Shown here piece after piece: positions 7,275-16,292 of a DNA stretch of 27,143 nt. Source of the stretch: JAHEJX01 sp041605955 (GTDB taxonomy: Bacteria; Actinomycetota; Acidimicrobiia; Spongiisociales; UBA5794); NCBI GenBank assembly GCA_041605955.1, contig JBFIXI010000054.1:1-27143 (forward strand), in the 5' to 3' direction. A model generated the notes under the pieces. That model did no database searches. It had not been told where the DNA came from and saw nothing but the letters and a program-made list of their open reading frames with translations. Numbering within the stretch: the stretch's first letter is position 1; each line of letters starts with the position of its first letter. A program made the position numbers and the translations under genes.

Positions 7275-10016
7275 GTGAGCGAGAAGGATCTGATTGTCAC
7301 CTTCCCCGACTACGGGCGGATCGATCCCAAGATCGCCGCCGACCTGATGCCCGTGCCGCTCCTGCCCTTCGAGGTCCATCCCGACTTCGGAGGACCATAC
7401 GCAAGTGTCATCGATCCGGGACCGGTACCTCCTACTTACGTCCACTCGTGGGCCTTCGCAATGAGTGGGTTCACGACGTTCAAGCTGTCGCCCGCACGGG
7501 ATGGACTTGAACTGAACTGGCTGAGTGGCGACCACGTTGTCTTCTACGTACCCGAGACCGGGCAGCGCAAGGTGTTCACCTCGGAGGTGGAGCTACGCGC
7601 CAGTGTCGTGGAGTTAAGTCCGTTACCGGCTGCCTTTCCCGTTCGCGCTTACCTGATCCTCAAAGCCTCGACCGAGCGCTGGGCTGACCCGTCTGAGCGC
7701 CGACAACGGCGGTTCCGCATCGAAGGGGTGAGACCGCTCGCGTCGGCAGATGATCCCAAAGTCGTTCTCGTCGGCGACGACCTCAACTACGACACTCGCC
7801 TCGCTCCGAATCATGATCCGTGGTACAGCGACGGGACGCCGGAGAACGTCTCCCAGGGGTGGATTCAAGGCCAGAACACCTGGGCAGGGGTCGAGGTCGG
7901 GGAGCCCCGCGAAGAGGACGGCTGGTATCTGCTAGCTCGATTCACGCCGCCGCCCCAGGAGGCGGCTGACATGGCCCTCAATGCCCTCGTGTACTACAAC
8001 GAACAAACCAGTCACCTGAGGCTCTACGTCCTGCCTGGTCCTCGCTTGGACGGGGCGACGGGGCTTGACGTCCGTTTGCGGCTGCTTGGACGCGATCCGG
8101 GATCCAAGAGCGGCTACGTGCCCCTCAAGGGTGCTTTCTTCGACGACGACTCGAGCCCGCATACGTGGAGCGAAGCGCACCTGCCGATTACTCGGCTTGC
8201 CACCAACAGGTGGACGATGGCGCAGACTTCCGTGCTGTTTCCCATGGCCACAGATCTGCCCGCCGGCCAAGACACAAGTGGCCCCGGCCTGACAACCGAC
8301 GAGGGTCGAATCCTTACCGACGATCCTCGCTTCCCGCCGCGCAGCGAGTGGCTGAAGCCAATCTATGACAGCCAGTTCGAGTCTCAGAACGGAAACATCC
8401 GCCTGCAAGTTGAGATCACTCCGTTCGAAAGGGGATCCGCTGACTTGGACTTCATCGGCGAAGGCGTCGGCGCGGCCATCCAGGACTCCACACCCAGCGG
8501 CGATCCGTTCCTGAAGATCTTGAAGGACAGCATCGGTTCCGCCATAGAGACGGGTAAGGGCGCCAACAAGGCCGCCGACTGGATCTACCAGAAGGTCAAG
8601 GCCAGCTACCACGCCCACAAACCCGCCACTACGCCGCCCAACGCACCCTTGCCAGGCTTGCTAGCCCTAAGCGCCGGCGGGTTCACTGGCTCGGTCACTG
8701 CGGTCGCCGCCGCGATTGCCTTCTTCGCCAAGGCCTTTTCCGAACCGGAGGCGCTACGGCTTGCCTTGGAGCTGAAGATCCGCGGCACCATTACCGGGAC
8801 CATCTACACGCCCTTGACCAAGGTCATCTTCGACTGCTATCTCCCAGGGCGATTCGACGCCGAGGAGATGCATATCAGCGAAGGGGTATCACTTCAAGAC
8901 CCAACGCTTCACCAACTGACGCCACGCTACGACCGGCCGCTGGGACATCTGGGCTATCGATACGATCCTAGCCGGCTGAAGTGTCGTGCTATCTACTTCG
9001 AGACGTTCGGCGATTCAGACCCCCGTACCGACATCACTTTTGGTGAATGGGCATGGAACTGGTCGATGCGTTGCGTTTGGCCAGCCAACAAGAGCCCGAA
9101 ATATCCCTACAGCGCCTATAGCGGAAGGACACCATGGAGGTGGGGCCCGGACAGCAGACACCACGAGGCGCCAATCGACGGGTTCCTGCCCGTCGTCTTC
9201 AACGAGTACGCCGAGATCATGCCGATTCAACCTATCGGAACGCGACGGGTCGAAGGACCCGACCCCTCGGCAGTACCAGGTGGCAGGGAATCCACCTCTG
9301 GCATCCAAACGACGCAGCGTGCCCAGCTACCCGACGCTCCTGAAATCCCGCATCAACCAACCCATCACCACGTGGGTAACGTCGCCTTCGCTGCGCACCT
9401 CGATCCTGAGCCGGGAGATACGACCTTCCCGACCGTCGATATCGAACTGGGCTCGATTGGCAGCCGGTCCGTCTGGGTATTTCACGACAGCGATTGGCTT
9501 CATGGAGCGGCTTGGGACGGTACGGTCGAGGAGTTTATCGAGCAACAGGGCAGGACATTCGTTGAACGGGCCGATGGATACTGGCTCGATGCAGGGCCGG
9601 GCGTTTGGGTGCCGCCGCTGCGGGACTTCCTGCATCCAATGGATGTCCGCACCTATACCTTCGGTCAAATGTCCATGTTGCTCTACGACGAGGACCAGGA
9701 GAATCCAGGGTCAACTGTCGACTCTATGAGCTTCCTCAACACGACGCTGGACAAGAAGCACTTTCGGCCCTATGCACCAGGTGGGTCGTGGCCCCTGGCG
9801 AACATCATGTTTGGTTGGGATGTGCGCTATCTCTACTACGGGCGCTCCCGCCAATTGCCCAGCGGTCGCGTGCCTCGACGCCGAGTTACGCGGCCGATGC
9901 GCTCGCCAGTAACGATCTCAGTGATCCGCTTTGAGTGCGACTTTGGCATGCAAGAGTCTTGGGAGAAAGCCGGCAGCGACGCCCCCAGCGTCATGATGCT
10001 CGACAGTCCCTGGTAG
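7275..10016 (+). CDS. Large protein of unknown family (913 residues)
   Basis: The GTG start at 7275 is the first start after an in-frame stop just upstream; the ribosome binding site is weak (TGGTGG). No signal peptide or LPXTG is present. Residues 1-130 and 160-325 look like beta-rich domains (for example GLDVRLRLLGRD and YVPLKGAFFDD at about 263-290). Residues about 395-450 are predicted helical (IGEGVGAAIQDS, KGANKAADWIYQKVKASYHA). Residues about 459-487 are a long Ala/Gly-rich hydrophobic helix (LLALSAGGF then VTAVAAAIAFFAKAF), possibly membrane-inserting. The C-terminal half is rich in Trp, Tyr and Pro. The frame is long and compositionally clean, so it is a real gene. I can name no family and offer no function. 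No partner gene is adjacent. Confidence 0.8.
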   Translation: MSEKDLIVTFPDYGRIDPKIAADLMPVPLLPFEVHPDFGGPYASVIDPGPVPPTYVHSWAFAMSGFTTFKLSPARDGLELNWLSGDHVVFYVPETGQRKVFTSEVELRASVVELSPLPAAFPVRAYLILKASTERWADPSERRQRRFRIEGVRPLASADDPKVVLVGDDLNYDTRLAPNHDPWYSDGTPENVSQGWIQGQNTWAGVEVGEPREEDGWYLLARFTPPPQEAADMALNALVYYNEQTSHLRLYVLPGPRLDGATGLDVRLRLLGRDPGSKSGYVPLKGAFFDDDSSPHTWSEAHLPITRLATNRWTMAQTSVLFPMATDLPAGQDTSGPGLTTDEGRILTDDPRFPPRSEWLKPIYDSQFESQNGNIRLQVEITPFERGSADLDFIGEGVGAAIQDSTPSGDPFLKILKDSIGSAIETGKGANKAADWIYQKVKASYHAHKPATTPPNAPLPGLLALSAGGFTGSVTAVAAAIAFFAKAFSEPEALRLALELKIRGTITGTIYTPLTKVIFDCYLPGRFDAEEMHISEGVSLQDPTLHQLTPRYDRPLGHLGYRYDPSRLKCRAIYFETFGDSDPRTDITFGEWAWNWSMRCVWPANKSPKYPYSAYSGRTPWRWGPDSRHHEAPIDGFLPVVFNEYAEIMPIQPIGTRRVEGPDPSAVPGGRESTSGIQTTQRAQLPDAPEIPHQPTHHHVGNVAFAAHLDPEPGDTTFPTVDIELGSIGSRSVWVFHDSDWLHGAAWDGTVEEFIEQQGRTFVERADGYWLDAGPGVWVPPLRDFLHPMDVRTYTFGQMSMLLYDEDQENPGSTVDSMSFLNTTLDKKHFRPYAPGGSWPLANIMFGWDVRYLYYGRSRQLPSGRVPRRRVTRPMRSPVTISVIRFECDFGMQESWEKAGSDAPSVMMLDSPW

Positions 10017-10484
10017 CGGCTAGAGCACGCGACCGCCCAGCCCGTGTGGTGCTTGCCGACCGAGCCGTCTGAGCCTGTCCAATCGGACCTGTGTCAGCTG
10101 ACCATCACAGCGTATGGAACGGTTCGATCTTGCGTAAGGGTCGGTGACATCTTCATGTGGCCTAGCCCCTTCGAAGCGGTGAGTAAGCGTGCCGGTGGCT
10201 GCGGCTCTGGTATGCGCAGCTCGAGGTCAGGTGCTGGCCGACCCGTCTGTGGCGACACGTCGACATTACAGTCCTCCGGCTGCCCGCGGCCGCGCCAACT
10301 CCGGCATGTCCTGGCCCGTGGTTAGCACTGCGCCTCTCGGAAGGGTGTTATGCACCTGCTGCGGGTGGCGTGCGTACGTGCGCCGCAGAACTGTCACGTG
10401 GCGCTTGCCTACCGCCGGCGTGCGGGTGGGCTGGTCGTACCTACAGGGAGGATGCACGTCCCCCAACGCTGATGGTCGTGGAAG
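10017..10484. other. Non-coding stretch
   Basis: Open frames here have no ribosome binding site and give low-complexity or Cys/Arg-rich sequence without motifs. I see no RNA gene or repeat. It probably contains the remains of upstream sequence of the conjugation-type pseudogene. Confidence 0.5.
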
Positions 10485-11745
10485 GTGTCAGCGTCCTCGA
10501 TGTCAGCCGACAGAGAGAAGAACGTCCGGAGGACACAAGCGGTGATCCCGTTGAACGAGGCCCTGAGCGCGTTGCCGTGGACAACGATCGGCCGATCAGC
10601 AGCCATTGTGACGGCAGCCGCGTTGACAATTTCGCTGTGCGTATCGTTGGTCCGGGCTCGGTCACGAAGGCTTGGCCGCCGGCGGCGGCTCGAATATGCG
10701 CTCCTTCCGGATCCGGCGTTCGAGACCACTATTGAGGCGGTGATCCGCTTTGCAGCGCAGCTGGGTCGGGTGCGGCGAGCGTCTGGTCTCCTGCATCACC
10801 CGAATGCGAACTCGATTCGCCTGCGGTTTCGATCAGTGCGGGAGGGGCAGTTCCTTACGTCGATGGTCGTACCCGAAGCAGCAGCTCCTGGACTGCGGCA
10901 GGCAAGGTTTCCGGAAGTCGAAACTCGTCCCGTCGATGAAGTCGTCGATGCCCTCATTGGTCCGTCGGTCGCTACCGGAAACGATCGTCACGTTGCCGTA
11001 GCCAACGGCTCGCATGGCGGGCCTTCTCGAGGTCGGCAGCCGGATGCGTCACCGGTGCGGGAGCTCAGCGACGGCGACGAACAAGGTCCTGGAGACGATG
11101 CCCCCCTCGGGTGGATCGTTGTCCCCAGGTCCACAGACGCCGGGGCGAGGGTGTATACGTGGCGGCCGATCCACGGGGCGGCCACGATCAGCCTGAGGAT
11201 CGTGACGTCACGTCGTGGGCCGAAGGTGACCGTGCACGTCCAACCACCTCATTACTGGAGGCGACCTGATTGCGGGTGCGGACGCTCGTCGTCTGAGTGT
11301 GGCTCGGGCGGAGCTGGTCCTGGCCCGCGATCCGGTGGCGCCGCTGCGGGACGTGCCGCTCGATCCGGATCCGCTCACCGGTCTGGCGACGGCCATGGGC
11401 GACCTGTGGGACGGCGAGGACCTCGAAGTTGTCGTCGACCTGGTGCCGATCACCTCGGGTGCGCAGCGCCGCTGGCGAAAATAAGGCCATCAAGAAACAC
11501 CAGGTCGATCCGGGCGGCAACGGCGGCTGGACCGAGATCAAACGCCAGCTAAGAGAGGAGCTCACGAAGGGGACCAGATACCAGAACAACGGCCGGCCGG
11601 CCCCGGGTCCACGACCCGGCAGCCTCGAACGGCGCGATATCGCTGCGAGGGAGCGAGCAATCCATCAGCTACTGAGCCGCGACGAGCCGCACTTCATGAT
11701 GCAGCTGCTGTTGCGGGCGACGTCACCGATCCCGGGTCGGCCTCC
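10485..11745 (+). pseudogene. Frameshifted, truncated conjugation-type protein
   Basis: Three frames join into one protein. From 10485 (GTG): a membrane helix (IGRSAAIVTAAALTISLCVSL), then LEYALLPDPAFE, IEAVIRFAAQLGRVRRASG and RQARFPEVETRP. After about 11250 the coding frame shifts to another (ARAELVLARDP, LRDVPLDPDPLTGLATAMG, GAQRRWRK, stop at 11484). After about 11490 it moves again (IKRQLREELTKG, RRDIAARERAIHQLL, MMQLLLRATSPIPGRP). This series resembles, from memory, the N-terminal half of large actinobacterial conjugation/HerA-TraG-like ATPase proteins. The ATPase half with Walker motifs is absent. The first frame is open to 11552, but after 11280 it reads as a Gly/Ser/Arg-rich shadow. 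It is probably the remnant of an integrated conjugative element. Confidence 0.5.
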
Positions 11746-12437
11746 GGTGGTTCTGCAGTGCTCAGCGAGAAGACCTCACCGTCGCCGCCGTCTTCGGTGA
11801 CTTCCACCGAAACCGGGTTTGCGGAGTCGAAGGCAACGCGGGTGTCCTCCAAGAGCACGGATAGCGCAATATCGACATCGACCGACGATCCCTGGGGGTC
11901 CGTAATGGACATGCGGATCACGTAGTCACCTGCGGCCACCCCGGCGATGCCGGCCACGGTCCAGCCGCACTCGACCTGGCCGTCGGTGGCGCAGCCGTCG
12001 GCAGCCAGCGTCAGCCCGGTGGGGAGCCCGTTCACGAAGTTCGTGCCGTCGCTACTCCAGGCGACGGCGGCCACGAGCGGGCTGTCCCCGGCGACATCGG
12101 TTCCCGTGATTGTCACCGGTGCGATGACATCGCCGCACTGCACGGACTGTGAGGCGACGTCGGCCTCCCCGGTGGGTGGCAGGTTGGTCACGACCAACTC
12201 GAAGGTCGCCGAATCGCTCCCGCCGTTGCCGTCTGAGGCAGTCACGATGACCGTTTGGTCCGCCGTTGTCCCGTCCGTCTGATAGGACCACGACCACGTC
12301 CCGTCCCCGTTGTTGACGATCGTCCCGATCGAAACCGCCAACGAAACGTTGTCGCCGTCCACGTCGCCGACCGTGCCGGCGTTGGACGCCAACCACTTCT
12401 CCTTCGGCCCGATCGATCTTCCATGCTTCGGCAACAC
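11694..12437 (-). pseudogene. Fragment of an Ig-like/cadherin-like repeat surface protein
   Basis: The open frame has 247 codons, but its first about 17 residues (from a GTG at 12437) have no signal peptide and look unrelated. The sensible part begins at NAGTVGDVDGDNVSLAVSIG. It then shows a typical beta-sandwich repeat (DGTWSWSYQTDG, VIVTASDGNGGSDSATFELVV), a second unit (SVQCGDVIAPVTITGTD), and the start of a third (LEDTRVAFDSANPV). It stops about 10 residues into sequence that overlaps the opposite-strand pseudogene. Both ends are therefore missing, and it is a piece of a larger exported adhesin-like protein. The repeat type is fairly sure; the exact family is not. Confidence 0.55.
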
Positions 12438-12522
12438 CGCTGTCGGCCATCACGACCCGAAATCGATCGTGCATGCGAGGACATCGGCCAATGGAGCCGC
12501 CGCCATGCAGGATCTGAGCTGC

Positions 12523-15099
12523 CTACGCCGACACGAAGCCCAGCTCGTCGTTCTCGACGATCACCTTGACGTTGTCTCCCTCGACGAACGTCCCGTCGAG
12601 GATCCGGAGTGCCAACGGGTCGGCGATCGACTTCTGCAGCAATCGCTTCAAAGGCCGGGCTCCGAACGAGGGGTCGTAGCCCTTGTCGGCGAGCCAGTCG
12701 GCCGCTTCGTCGCTGAGCACGAGGGCGATGCGGCGCTCCGCCATACGGCGTTGCAGGGTGCGGAATTGGATTCCCACGATTTGGCGCAGGTCGTCGCGCG
12801 AGAGCCGCTCGAAGACCAGGATGTCGTCGACGCGGTTGATGAACTCCGGCCGGAAGTGACTCCGCACCGCTTTCATGACACGCTCCTTCACCACCTCATG
12901 GGGCAGCTCGGGATCGATGAACTCCGAACCTAGGTTCGACGTCATGATCAGCACGGTGTTGGTGAAGTCCACTGTCCGGCCCTGCCCGTCGGTGAGCCGG
13001 CCATCATCGAGCAGCTGCAGCAGTGTGTTGAACACGTCCGGATGCGCTTTTTCGACCTCGTCGAGGAGGACCACGCTGTAGGGACGGCGGCGGACCGCTT
13101 CAGTGAGCTGGCCGCCCTCGTCGTAGCCGACGTAACCCGGAGGCGCCCCGATCAAGCGGCTGACACTGTGCTTCTCCATGTACTCCGACATGTCGATGCG
13201 CACCATCGCCCGCTCGTCGTCGAAGAGGAAGTCGGCCAACGTGCGGGCCAGCTCGGTCTTGCCGACCCCGGTGGGCCCCAGGAAGATGAACGACCCGATG
13301 GGACGGTTCGGGTCGGACAACCCGGCTCGGCTGCGGCGGATGGCGTTGGCGACCACGTCCACTGCGGCGTCCTGTCCGATGACGCGCTCGTGAAGCACGC
13401 TCTCGAGCCGTATCAACTTCTGGATCTCGCCCTCCATGAGGCGGGACACCGGAATCCCGGTCCAGCGGCTGATCACCTCGGCGACGTCCTCGTCCGAGAC
13501 CTCTTCCTTGAGCATCTTCACCGTCGACTGCAACTCTTCGAGGTCCTGCTGCCTCTCTGCCAGGGTCGACTCCAGCTCCGGAAGCGTCCCGTAGCGCAGC
13601 TCGGCGGCGCGCTGCAGATCGCCGGAGCGCTCTGCTTGCTCGGCGGCCGCCCGGGCCTCTTCGATCTGCAGCTTGGTGGCCTGGATCGCCTCGATGGCAT
13701 CCTTCTCTAGTTGCCAGTGGGCGGACAGGCCGTCGAGCTCCTCACCGAGATTCGCCAGCTCTTCTTCGATGGCGGCCAGTCGTTGCGCCGAGGCCTCGTC
13801 GGTCTCTTTCTGCAGGGCGTTCTTCTCGATCTCGAGCTGGCGCTGGCGGCGAATCAGCTCGTCGATCTCCTCAGGCATCGAGTCGATCTCGATACGCAAT
13901 CGCGACGCCGCCTCGTCGATGACGTCGATGGCCTTGTCTGGGAGATGACGGGCGGTGATATAGCGGTCGGATAGAACCGCTGCGGCGACCAGCGCAGTGT
14001 CGGTGATGCGCACTCCGTGGTGGACCTCGTAGCGATCCTTGAGGCCGCGCAGAATGCCTACGGCGTCGTCGACGCTGGGGGCATCCACCAGCACCGGCTG
14101 GAAGCGTCGCTCGAGGGCGGCGTCCTTTTCGATGTGCTTGCGGAACTCGTCGAGTGTCGTGGCGCCGATCATGCGGAGCTCGCCGCGCGCCAGCATCGGT
14201 TTGAGCATGTTGGACGCGTCCATAGCCCCTTCGGCGGCGCCGGCGCCGACGATCGTGTGCATCTCGTCGATGAAGGTGATGATTCCGCCTTCGGACGCCT
14301 TGATCTCGTCCAGGGTCGCCTTGAGCCTCTCCTCGAACTCGCCGCGGTACTTGGCGCCGGCAACCATGGCGGCCAGGTCTAGTGCGATGAGACGCTTGTT
14401 CTTGAGCCCTTCGGGCACGTCACCGTCGACGATCCGTTGCGCCAGGCCCTCGACGATGGCAGTTTTGCCGACGCCGGGCTCGCCGATGAGAACTGGGTTG
14501 TTCTTGGTGCGGCGGCTCAGCACCTGGATGACCCGACGGATCTCCTCGTCCCGGCCGATCACCGGATCAAGCTTGCCTTGACCGGCGAGCTTGACCAGAT
14601 CACGGCCGAACTGCTCGAGGGGCGCCAAAGTGTCTTCGGGGTTTTGCGAGGTCACCCGTTGGGCGCCACGCACGTCGGCAAGCGCCGCCAGGATGGCGTC
14701 GTGGCTAACTCCGAGCCGCCGCAACTCGTTGCCGATACCGTCCTTGGAGTCGGCAAGTGCCAGCAGGATGTGCTCGATCGATACGTAGCTGTCTTTGAGC
14801 TTGCGCTTCTGGGCATCGGCGGCATCCAGCAGTGCGATGACGGCGGGGGAGAAAGCGACCTCGCCGCCATCGCCGTATACCTGAGGAATCGAGGAGAGCT
14901 CGCTGGTAGCGACGGCGCGCACCTCGGCCGGGTTGGCGTTGAGCTTGGCTAGCAACGGGTAGACGATCGTGTCGGTCTGTCCGAGGATTGCCTCGAGCAG
15001 ATGAGCCGGATGCACCTGCTGGTGCTGTCTTCCGGCGGCGGCATCGCGGGCTGCCAGGATCGCTTGCTGCGATTTCTGCGTGAAGTTGTTGATGTCCAA
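12523..15099 (-). CDS. clpB: ClpB disaggregase (Hsp100)
   Basis: With the TTG start at 15099 (GGGGGAG site just upstream, then the usual (M)DINNFTQKSQQA start) the protein has 858 residues, normal for ClpB. An upstream ATG at 15153 would add 18 residues unlike the family. Domains: Clp N-domain about 1-145; first AAA+ with Walker A GEPGVGKT at about 206-213 and Walker B FIDEMHT; a ClpB-type middle coiled coil about 405-530; second AAA+ with GPTGVGKT, the IDMSEYMEKHSVSRLIG stretch, GYVGYDEGGQLTEAVRR pore region and LLDEVEKAH; and a D2 small domain. No IGL/IGF loop of ClpP-binding Clp proteins is seen. It solubilises aggregated proteins with DnaK/DnaJ/GrpE. It is expected to be under HspR control. 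Confidence 0.97.
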   Translation of the reverse strand: MDINNFTQKSQQAILAARDAAAGRQHQQVHPAHLLEAILGQTDTIVYPLLAKLNANPAEVRAVATSELSSIPQVYGDGGEVAFSPAVIALLDAADAQKRKLKDSYVSIEHILLALADSKDGIGNELRRLGVSHDAILAALADVRGAQRVTSQNPEDTLAPLEQFGRDLVKLAGQGKLDPVIGRDEEIRRVIQVLSRRTKNNPVLIGEPGVGKTAIVEGLAQRIVDGDVPEGLKNKRLIALDLAAMVAGAKYRGEFEERLKATLDEIKASEGGIITFIDEMHTIVGAGAAEGAMDASNMLKPMLARGELRMIGATTLDEFRKHIEKDAALERRFQPVLVDAPSVDDAVGILRGLKDRYEVHHGVRITDTALVAAAVLSDRYITARHLPDKAIDVIDEAASRLRIEIDSMPEEIDELIRRQRQLEIEKNALQKETDEASAQRLAAIEEELANLGEELDGLSAHWQLEKDAIEAIQATKLQIEEARAAAEQAERSGDLQRAAELRYGTLPELESTLAERQQDLEELQSTVKMLKEEVSDEDVAEVISRWTGIPVSRLMEGEIQKLIRLESVLHERVIGQDAAVDVVANAIRRSRAGLSDPNRPIGSFIFLGPTGVGKTELARTLADFLFDDERAMVRIDMSEYMEKHSVSRLIGAPPGYVGYDEGGQLTEAVRRRPYSVVLLDEVEKAHPDVFNTLLQLLDDGRLTDGQGRTVDFTNTVLIMTSNLGSEFIDPELPHEVVKERVMKAVRSHFRPEFINRVDDILVFERLSRDDLRQIVGIQFRTLQRRMAERRIALVLSDEAADWLADKGYDPSFGARPLKRLLQKSIADPLALRILDGTFVEGDNVKVIVENDELGFVSA

Positions 15100-15186
15100 T
15101 GCTCCCCCGAAGGTTCGGCGCTGCTTCAGTTCAGACGTCCAGTTCAACGTCAACTGAGCGATAATGTTCCAGGAAATCTGAGCGTG

Positions 15187-15215
15187 ATACTATCAGGTTT
15201 GACTCAGTCTGTGAA
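15187..15215 (-). promoter_or_regulatory. Promoter of clpB
   Basis: On the minus strand a -35 TTCACA (15215-15210) and -10 TAGTAT (15192-15187) are separated by 17 bp. The transcript would have a leader of about 80 nt. The spacer contains GACTGAGTC, a near-palindrome. No full HAIR element (CTTGAGT-N7-ACTCAAG) is seen. Confidence 0.5.
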
Positions 15216-15256
15216 GCCGTGACCGCGTCTTACCCACCGCTTACCCACCTCAGCCG

Positions 15257-15748
15257 ATGAGTAACGGGTGGGGAGGCGTTGGTACTAGCTTGCACCCCGT
15301 GAACACAGGCTCGCGGTGGGTCTTGGCGCAATTCGTCGTGCTCGTCCTGATCGGCCTGGCCGTCGTGCTCTTCGGCGCGTCTCCCCAGCCGGTGCCCACA
15401 ATCCTGGCAGTCGCGCTGTTCGTTGCTGGCCAAGCCATGGCGCTGGCCGCCGCATTTCAGATGCGCCAATACCTCTCGGCACATCCCGCACCGGCTCCGG
15501 GAGCCAAGCTGCTGCGCGATGGGATCTACGGCCTGGTGCGCCATCCCATGTACGGGGGTGTCCTGCTGATGGTGGCCGCAGTTGCGCTCTTCGACCTGAA
15601 TCTCGTCGCCGGCGGTCTCACCCTCGTTCTCGCCGGCGTGTTCTACGGTAAGTCCCGTTACGAGGAGGGACTGCTGGCGGAAGCCTTCCTCGGCTACGCG
15701 GATTACGTCCAGCAGGTCAGCCGTCGCTTCATCCCTTGGGTGTTCTGA
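15257..15748 (+). CDS. ICMT/PEMT-like membrane methyltransferase
   Basis: The protein has 163 residues with about four membrane segments: residues 22-42, 48-68, 97-115 and 112-128 approximately. The C-terminal signature YGLVRHPMYGG and the closing Y(x)KSRYEEGLLAEAFLGYADY...RRFIPW pattern are those of the isoprenylcysteine carboxyl methyltransferase / phospholipid methyltransferase-like group, which binds S-adenosylmethionine at the membrane. In bacteria the substrate is usually unknown. The ATG at 15257 has no clear ribosome binding site; GTG at 15299 is an alternative start in frame. A small hairpin AGGGACAC(TGC)GTGTCCT follows at 15771-15788. Confidence 0.8.
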   Translation: MSNGWGGVGTSLHPVNTGSRWVLAQFVVLVLIGLAVVLFGASPQPVPTILAVALFVAGQAMALAAAFQMRQYLSAHPAPAPGAKLLRDGIYGLVRHPMYGGVLLMVAAVALFDLNLVAGGLTLVLAGVFYGKSRYEEGLLAEAFLGYADYVQQVSRRFIPWVF

Positions 15749-15770
15749 GATCTCAAAACCCGGAACTCGC

Positions 15771-15788
15771 AGGGACACTGCGTGTCCT
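15771..15788 (+). terminator. Small hairpin between the methyltransferase and mscL
   Basis: GGACAC/GTGTCC with flanking G-T pair and a 3-nt loop, 22 bp after the stop of the upstream gene and 36 bp before the mscL start. No T-tract, so it may be only a weak terminator. Confidence 0.35.
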
Positions 15789-15824
15789 AACAGGGCAAGT
15801 GGCACTCAGGAGGAGGAAAAGGCT

Positions 15825-16208
15825 GTGAGAAAGCTGCTCAAAGACTTCAAGGAGTTCGCCGTCGGCGGCAACCTGGTCGAGATAGCGGTGGGATTGGTGA
15901 TGGCGCTGGCGTTTGCCGCGTTGGTCACCGCATTCGTCGAGAATCTGATCATGCCGATCGTCGCCGGCATCTTCGGCGAGCCGAACTTCGACGGCCTATG
16001 GGCTGTCCCGGTCGGCGACGCCGAGATACAGTTCGGCACGTTCGTTACCGCCCTGGTTACTTTCCTGTCGGTGGCGTTCGCCATCTACTTCTTCGTCGTC
16101 AAGCCGTATCAGGGCTACAAGGCGAAGCATGAGGAGCCGGCCGAGGAGGCGGGCCCCAGCGAGGTCGACCTGCTGACCCAGATCCGCGACTCGCTCGTGC
16201 GGAGCTAA
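15825..16208 (+). CDS. mscL: MscL large-conductance mechanosensitive channel
   Basis: The protein has 127 residues, normal for MscL. GTG at 15825 follows a very strong site (AGGAGGAGG). The sequence shows the amphipathic N-terminus (MRKLLKDFKEFAVGGNLVEI), pore helix TM1 with GLVMALAFAALVTAF and ENLIMPIVAG, a short periplasmic loop, TM2 (FLSVAFAIYFFVVKPY, residues about 79-95) and a charged cytoplasmic C-terminal helix. It opens when membrane tension rises and releases solutes on hypo-osmotic shock. It is single or weakly linked to the upstream methyltransferase gene, and a strong hairpin follows. Confidence 0.95.
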   Translation: MRKLLKDFKEFAVGGNLVEIAVGLVMALAFAALVTAFVENLIMPIVAGIFGEPNFDGLWAVPVGDAEIQFGTFVTALVTFLSVAFAIYFFVVKPYQGYKAKHEEPAEEAGPSEVDLLTQIRDSLVRS

Positions 16209-16233
16209 CACGCATCCATCTCTGGTGGGCAAG

Positions 16234-16258
16234 GACCCCGGGGCGGCGCCCCGGGGTC
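16234..16258 (+). terminator. Strong hairpin after mscL
   Basis: GACCCCGGGGC (16234-16244) pairs perfectly with GCCCCGGGGTC (16248-16258) over a 3-nt loop, 25 bp after the stop codon. No T-tract, but the 11-bp GC stem is a good actinobacterial-type terminator. Confidence 0.7.
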
Positions 16259-16278
16259 TGTCGCGTAGTCGTCCCGCC

Positions 16279-16284
16279 TACACT
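16279..16284 (+). promoter_or_regulatory. -10 element suggesting a leaderless transcript
   Basis: TACACT matches TANNNT and ends 8 nt before the ATG at 16293. The transcript would start at or next to the ATG, and no ribosome binding site is present. No good -35 is seen. Confidence 0.4.
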
Positions 16285-16292
16285 CCCGTCCG

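Noticed and set aside
10044..10325. 93-codon frame after the 913-residue gene
   Set aside because: No ribosome binding site, odd Cys/Ser/Arg composition, no motif.
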